Below are positions 4,167 to 6,896 of a DNA stretch of 6,896 nt, piece after piece. The translations under genes were made by a program, and so were the position numbers. The notes under the pieces are model-generated. The model was not told the DNA's origin, searched no databases, and saw only the letters and a list, made by a program, of their open reading frames with translations. Source of the DNA: Spirochaetota bacterium (GTDB lineage: Bacteria; Spirochaetota; Spirochaetia; Treponematales; Treponemataceae); contig JAKJFV010000083.1 in NCBI GenBank assembly GCA_022704725.1, positions 1 to 6,896 on the forward strand. Reading direction: 5' to 3'. The first letter of the stretch is position 1. Each line of letters starts with the position of its first letter.

Positions 4167-6044
4167 CTACTCTATTTCAATAATAATTTCTTTCTTAAAA
4201 GGGAGGAGTATCCGGTACACAGATTCTGTCCAGGCTTCCTGCAGACGTGAATCTGTTAGGGGAACACTTTCGACATAGTATAGGTTTCTTTCCGCGGGCA
4301 AACACCGTATAGATATTTTTGCATTTTGGATTTCTGTTGTGAGCAGACCGTCTTTTTCACGTATTTTAGGTTCTTCATGAGTGATGAGCGAAAGCACAGG
4401 ATACTGTATTTGTGCAGCTGCAGATGATTCGGGAACGAAGACATCATGAATTGTTATTTTATTGTCGCCTTCAAAATCAACCCTTCGTACATATGATGTT
4501 ATTCCCGCACTTTTTTTATATGCCTTAGATATATCCATTGAAATAAAACTGCTGCTTCCGTAACTGTATTGTACATTCCGCGCACAATAGTCAGCTCCAT
4601 CGCACTGCATTTCCAGGGAAAAAGAAGGCAGATTATGCCAGGCAGACTGCATGGTCCAAATTTCATACCTTGATGTAGAAAATGTTTTTGCAGTATACGT
4701 TTCTACACCAATATCTATAAATACAGGTTTTCCTTTCTTATAAACAATGAAGCTTCCGGTATCATTATGATTATGACTGTCGCCGTTGTTCCCTGCTTTT
4801 ACAGCGGTTTGAAATTTTGCTCCGCTTTTTATAAATATTCCGCAGCTCTCATAATACTTTTCCTTGTCTCCCCTTTCAATTATTGCTTGTTGTTTGTTTA
4901 TTATACTGCTTATGTTTGAAATATTTTGAAGACGGTAAAAAAGGTTTATTTCATTTGCTAATACCGTATCTTCTGCCCTTGCCTTAGAAATGTTCTCTAA
5001 GGCAAGACTGCATAACACAGAACTCTTCACCTTTTTCCCAAAAAGATATTCCCTAACTCCGGGCTTGAGCGCCAGAGGGGAACAATCAGCGAAATTAAAA
5101 TATATGTCATTTTTTACATGCATATAGTATGGAAACTCTGCAATATTTCTAATTTTTTTCTCTTTATACACGGTGTCTAAAATTCCATCCGCCACTGTGT
5201 TTATAATTTCTACAGCATTAAAGAGACACAAACCTGCATGAGAATAATACTGAACACCCTCACAGCATGCTCCATCTTCTCCGTAATCTTTTAAGAAACA
5301 ATCTAAACTAAAGGCAGCTTTTTGTAATGCAGAAAATCTTTTTTCCTCCTCAAGCTTAAGAGTAAAAAAAACGAGTAATATGTTTTGAGTACACCAGGGA
5401 GTCCAGTTACACATCGGCTCATCACCTTCACCATCAACGCTTCCCATCCACCAGAAATGCTCATTCAAATAAGGCTCGACAATTCTTGTATGTAATTCGC
5501 TTTCGATTCTTTTACCAATTTGCTCATCAATTGAGTCCAGCTCTTTTTTTAGTAATGCATAAGCGCAGGAAATTAATGCGCCTGTTTCTGCAGCAAATAA
5601 ATCTATGACCGGTCTTTTCGAATTAGGAAACGGCAGCTGAGGAGTATCACGAATATAGCTGTTATGAGAAGGAAGCTGCCAGCCGCTTTCTTCACACAAT
5701 AACATAAGTCCATTTAGTATTTCATCGAGTATTTTCCTGCTTAACACTGCATCAATAGAATCTTCTGTTTGCTGAATACAGTAAAAAAGAATAAGATCGT
5801 TAATCTTTAAGCGCCGTGAAAAGTATAGATCTTCAAATCTTTTTCTATTTCCTGTACGTGAAAAATCAAGATAGTCACAGGCTAGAATGCTGCTCCATGA
5901 TGTTTCGAGTGCTTTATTCCCCTTAGATGTAAGTACTTCTTTTATGTCAGAAGGAAGGTTTTTCCATACTGCTGACTGTAATCGTTCGCATAATGAATAA
6001 TCCTGTAATGTTTTTTCTATATTCTGAATTCTCTCTTTAATCAT
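4167..6044 (-). CDS. Heparinase II/III-family polysaccharide lyase, probably cytoplasmic
   Basis: The protein has 625 residues from the ATG at 6044; AAGGAG (6056-6051) is 6 nt upstream, so the ATG five codons earlier is rejected. The N-terminal part is helical, as in the alpha/alpha-toroid of this superfamily. Toroid motifs include CNWTPWC (about 212-218) and DGACCEGVQYY (257-267), where E262 and Y266 fit the substrate-cleft Glu/Tyr. The C-terminal beta part has SHNHNDTGSFIVY (from 423) with H424, H426 and D428, then FIDIG with D444, then SAWHNLP with H470. H426, D444 and H470 match the zinc-binding pattern known from heparinase II. Such enzymes cleave uronic-acid glycosides by beta-elimination, leaving unsaturated uronates. 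There is no signal peptide, suggesting action on imported oligosaccharides. The substrate (glycosaminoglycan, pectic or other uronide) and CAZy PL family cannot be fixed here. Its start overlaps the araC-type gene by 8 nt. Confidence 0.9.
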   Translation of the reverse strand: MIKERIQNIEKTLQDYSLCERLQSAVWKNLPSDIKEVLTSKGNKALETSWSSILACDYLDFSRTGNRKRFEDLYFSRRLKINDLILFYCIQQTEDSIDAVLSRKILDEILNGLMLLCEESGWQLPSHNSYIRDTPQLPFPNSKRPVIDLFAAETGALISCAYALLKKELDSIDEQIGKRIESELHTRIVEPYLNEHFWWMGSVDGEGDEPMCNWTPWCTQNILLVFFTLKLEEEKRFSALQKAAFSLDCFLKDYGEDGACCEGVQYYSHAGLCLFNAVEIINTVADGILDTVYKEKKIRNIAEFPYYMHVKNDIYFNFADCSPLALKPGVREYLFGKKVKSSVLCSLALENISKARAEDTVLANEINLFYRLQNISNISSIINKQQAIIERGDKEKYYESCGIFIKSGAKFQTAVKAGNNGDSHNHNDTGSFIVYKKGKPVFIDIGVETYTAKTFSTSRYEIWTMQSAWHNLPSFSLEMQCDGADYCARNVQYSYGSSSFISMDISKAYKKSAGITSYVRRVDFEGDNKITIHDVFVPESSAAAQIQYPVLSLITHEEPKIREKDGLLTTEIQNAKISIRCLPAERNLYYVESVPLTDSRLQEAWTESVYRILLPFKKEIIIEIE

Positions 6045-6353
6045 TGCTATCTCCTTCATGTTTATTTATACTAATTTTTTTTTGATACTCTTTTGGTGAA
6101 AAGCCTGTCACCTTCTTAAATACCTTGCTAAAATAAAATGCGCTTTCAAAGCCAAGAGTATCTGATATTTCATATATTTTTATATCGCCGGATTGAAGCA
6201 TTTTTTTTGCTTCCTTTATTTTTTCTAATGTTACAAATTCGGTAATAGTTATCCCAGCCGCTTTTGTAAAAAGCTGACTAAAATAATTCGGAGTTAAACA
6301 AAAATGGGAAGCAATATCAGTTAGGTACAATTTTTTTCGTATATTATCTTTTA
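6037..6353 (-). pseudogene. AraC-family regulator, 5'-truncated by an insertion sequence
   Basis: The remaining roughly 105 codons carry a complete AraC-type DNA-binding domain. Helix-turn-helix 1 is around LYLTDIASHFCLTPNYFSQLFTK, and the second helix-turn-helix is in IYEISDTLGFESAFYFSKVFKKVTGFSPKEY. The frame stays recognisably AraC-like upstream through ALKDNIRKK, then meets IS sequence at about 6353, and a TAA follows within the IS. The N-terminal sensor or receiver region is missing. No start codon with a ribosome site is available (only TTG at 6330, after an A-run), so it is probably not translated as an independent protein. The last codons contain the ribosome site of the lyase gene, and the stop TAA overlaps that gene's ATG by 8 nt. 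This indicates that the intact gene was co-transcribed and coupled with the lyase and probably regulated it. Confidence 0.85.
6051..6056 (-). promoter_or_regulatory. Ribosome binding site of the lyase gene, inside the araC-type gene
   Basis: AAGGAG on the minus strand lies 6 nt before the ATG at 6044. It falls within the final codons of the AraC-type frame, implying translational coupling, and it fixes the lyase start. Confidence 0.85.
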
Positions 6354-6367
6354 GGGCACCTCGAAAA

Positions 6368-6396
6368 ACTATGTTTTAAGGAACCCTATTTCTCAA
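6368..6396 (-). promoter_or_regulatory. Possible outward promoter in the IS end
   Basis: On the minus strand, TTGAGA (6396-6391), 17 bp and CATAGT (6373-6368) resemble a weak sigma-70 promoter pointing out of the element into the araC remnant and the lyase. The -10 match is only 4 of 6, so this is speculative. Confidence 0.25.
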
Positions 6397-6454
6397 AAAA
6401 CAAGAAAATCATTGCATGATAATGGAATTAAGGTAAACTACCAAATATTCCAAT

Positions 6455-6486
6455 CTGCTTCAACTGATTTTTTAATCAGTAAGCAG
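6455..6486. other. Long hairpin just past the transposase stop
   Basis: CTGCTT (6455-6460) pairs with AAGCAG (6481-6486), and ACTGATT (6463-6469) with AATCAGT (6474-6480), with a 2-nt bulge and a 4-nt TTTT loop: 13 paired bases in all. It begins about 20 nt after the transposase stop. No T-run follows on the transposase strand, so it is not a classical terminator. It may protect the mRNA end or separate the transposase gene from outside transcription. Confidence 0.6.
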
Positions 6487-6505
6487 GAAAGAATGCAAAT
6501 TCCTT

Positions 6506-6896
6506 TCAAGAATTCGCCGATAGAAATCTATAACGACACATGTTGTATGTCAAATTCATTAAACTAATATTAAACTCAGCTCGTGCTAATCCAATACTCC
6601 GAATAAATATTCCGTTCATTGAATTAGTCATGAATCCAAAAATATGTTCTATTCTCGATCGTGTTTTTGATTTTGTCCTGTTTTTATTTTGCTGTTGTTT
6701 TGTTAATGGTTTATTCCTATATCCTCGTTCACAAATTTTATTTTCAATACGTTTTTTAAATAAACAATTTTCAATTTTTGGTCCTATATATGCACTATCC
6801 GCATAGAGCGAAATATCTTTGTTATCGACAAGGTTTGGTAATTCTTGACTGTCATGTACACTTGCTGAAGTCACTGTATATTTTAGTATTAACTTG
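6506..6896 (-). CDS. IS5-family DDE transposase, C-terminal part (start outside the window)
   Basis: The frame is open to the right edge, so the protein begins outside. The visible 130 residues read KLILKYTVTSASVHDSQ and then SLYADSAYIG, where the D of YADSAY is the second catalytic acidic residue. ERGYRNKPLT, RSRIEHIFGFM (whose E is the third catalytic residue) and the tail NISLMNLTYNMCRYRF follow, all typical of the IS5 family. The first catalytic Asp lies upstream, beyond the edge. No frameshift or internal stop is seen in the visible part, so the copy may be active. The GTG at 6874 is an internal valine, not the start. Confidence 0.93.
   Translation of the reverse strand, partial: KLILKYTVTSASVHDSQELPNLVDNKDISLYADSAYIGPKIENCLFKKRIENKICERGYRNKPLTKQQQNKNRTKSKTRSRIEHIFGFMTNSMNGIFIRSIGLARAEFNISLMNLTYNMCRYRFLSANS

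Larger units (their letters stand above)
6354..6896 (-). mobile_element. IS5-family insertion sequence, right portion (continues off the window)
   Basis: The element's end is placed where AraC homology stops, at TTA(G) followed by GGCACCTCGAAAAACT on the plus strand. A TTA or TTAG beside the tip fits target duplications known in the IS5 family, but the other end is outside the window, so neither inverted repeat nor duplication can be verified. Between the tip and the transposase stop are about 150 bp without coding sequence but with a hairpin at 6455-6486. The transposase reads towards this end. Confidence 0.8.

Noticed and set aside
6045..6059. Upstream ATG for the lyase at 6059
   Set aside because: The AAGGAG site lies inside those five codons and is correctly spaced for the ATG at 6044.

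Overview
The window looks like an accessory, sugar-acid catabolism segment from an AT-rich host-associated anaerobe. Shine-Dalgarno sites are strong (AGGAGG, AAGGAG), genes are tightly packed, and an IS5-type insertion sequence is present. Protein style and the repeat at 223-486 make me lean towards an intestinal Treponema-like spirochaete, with a Lachnospiraceae-like Firmicute as the alternative. This is an impression only; nothing in the window fixes the taxon.

Left part (1-785). The first bases encode the N-terminus of a UvrA-like ABC ATPase reading left. It lies behind a promoter with a 19-bp spacer and an internal dyad, the hallmark of MerR-family activation, and this promoter would make a nearly leaderless mRNA. 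Next comes a tandem pair of about 136-bp hairpin repeats (223-486). Differences between the copies preserve base pairing, including one compensatory pair change. From 487 to 785 I see only a weak 62-codon membrane-like ORF.

Central part (786-4161). This is an unsaturated-uronate module. A leftward operon encodes a KduD/gluconate-5-dehydrogenase-type SDR and then an FCD-type GntR repressor. A rightward operon encodes KduI and a protein with a discoidin-like (F5/8C) domain. The two are separated by 164 bp containing divergent promoters that overlap back to back. Each predicted transcript carries GTATAC-type palindromes just downstream of its start, which fit FadR-subfamily GntR operators.

Right part (4162-6896). 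A heparinase II/III-family polysaccharide lyase without a signal peptide reads left, ending 5 bp from the stop of the discoidin-domain gene. It is translationally coupled to the preceding AraC-type gene. That gene is cut at about 6353 by the end of an IS5-family element, whose transposase runs off the window.

How the genes would work together (inference): imported oligo-uronides are cleaved by the cytoplasmic lyase to unsaturated uronate. KduI isomerises the 5-keto-4-deoxyuronate form, and the SDR reduces the product to 2-keto-3-deoxygluconate. The GntR protein would repress the kdu genes until a uronate intermediate binds it. The lyase originally had its own AraC-type regulator, which is now broken. 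Transporters, KDG kinase and KDPG aldolase are not in the window.
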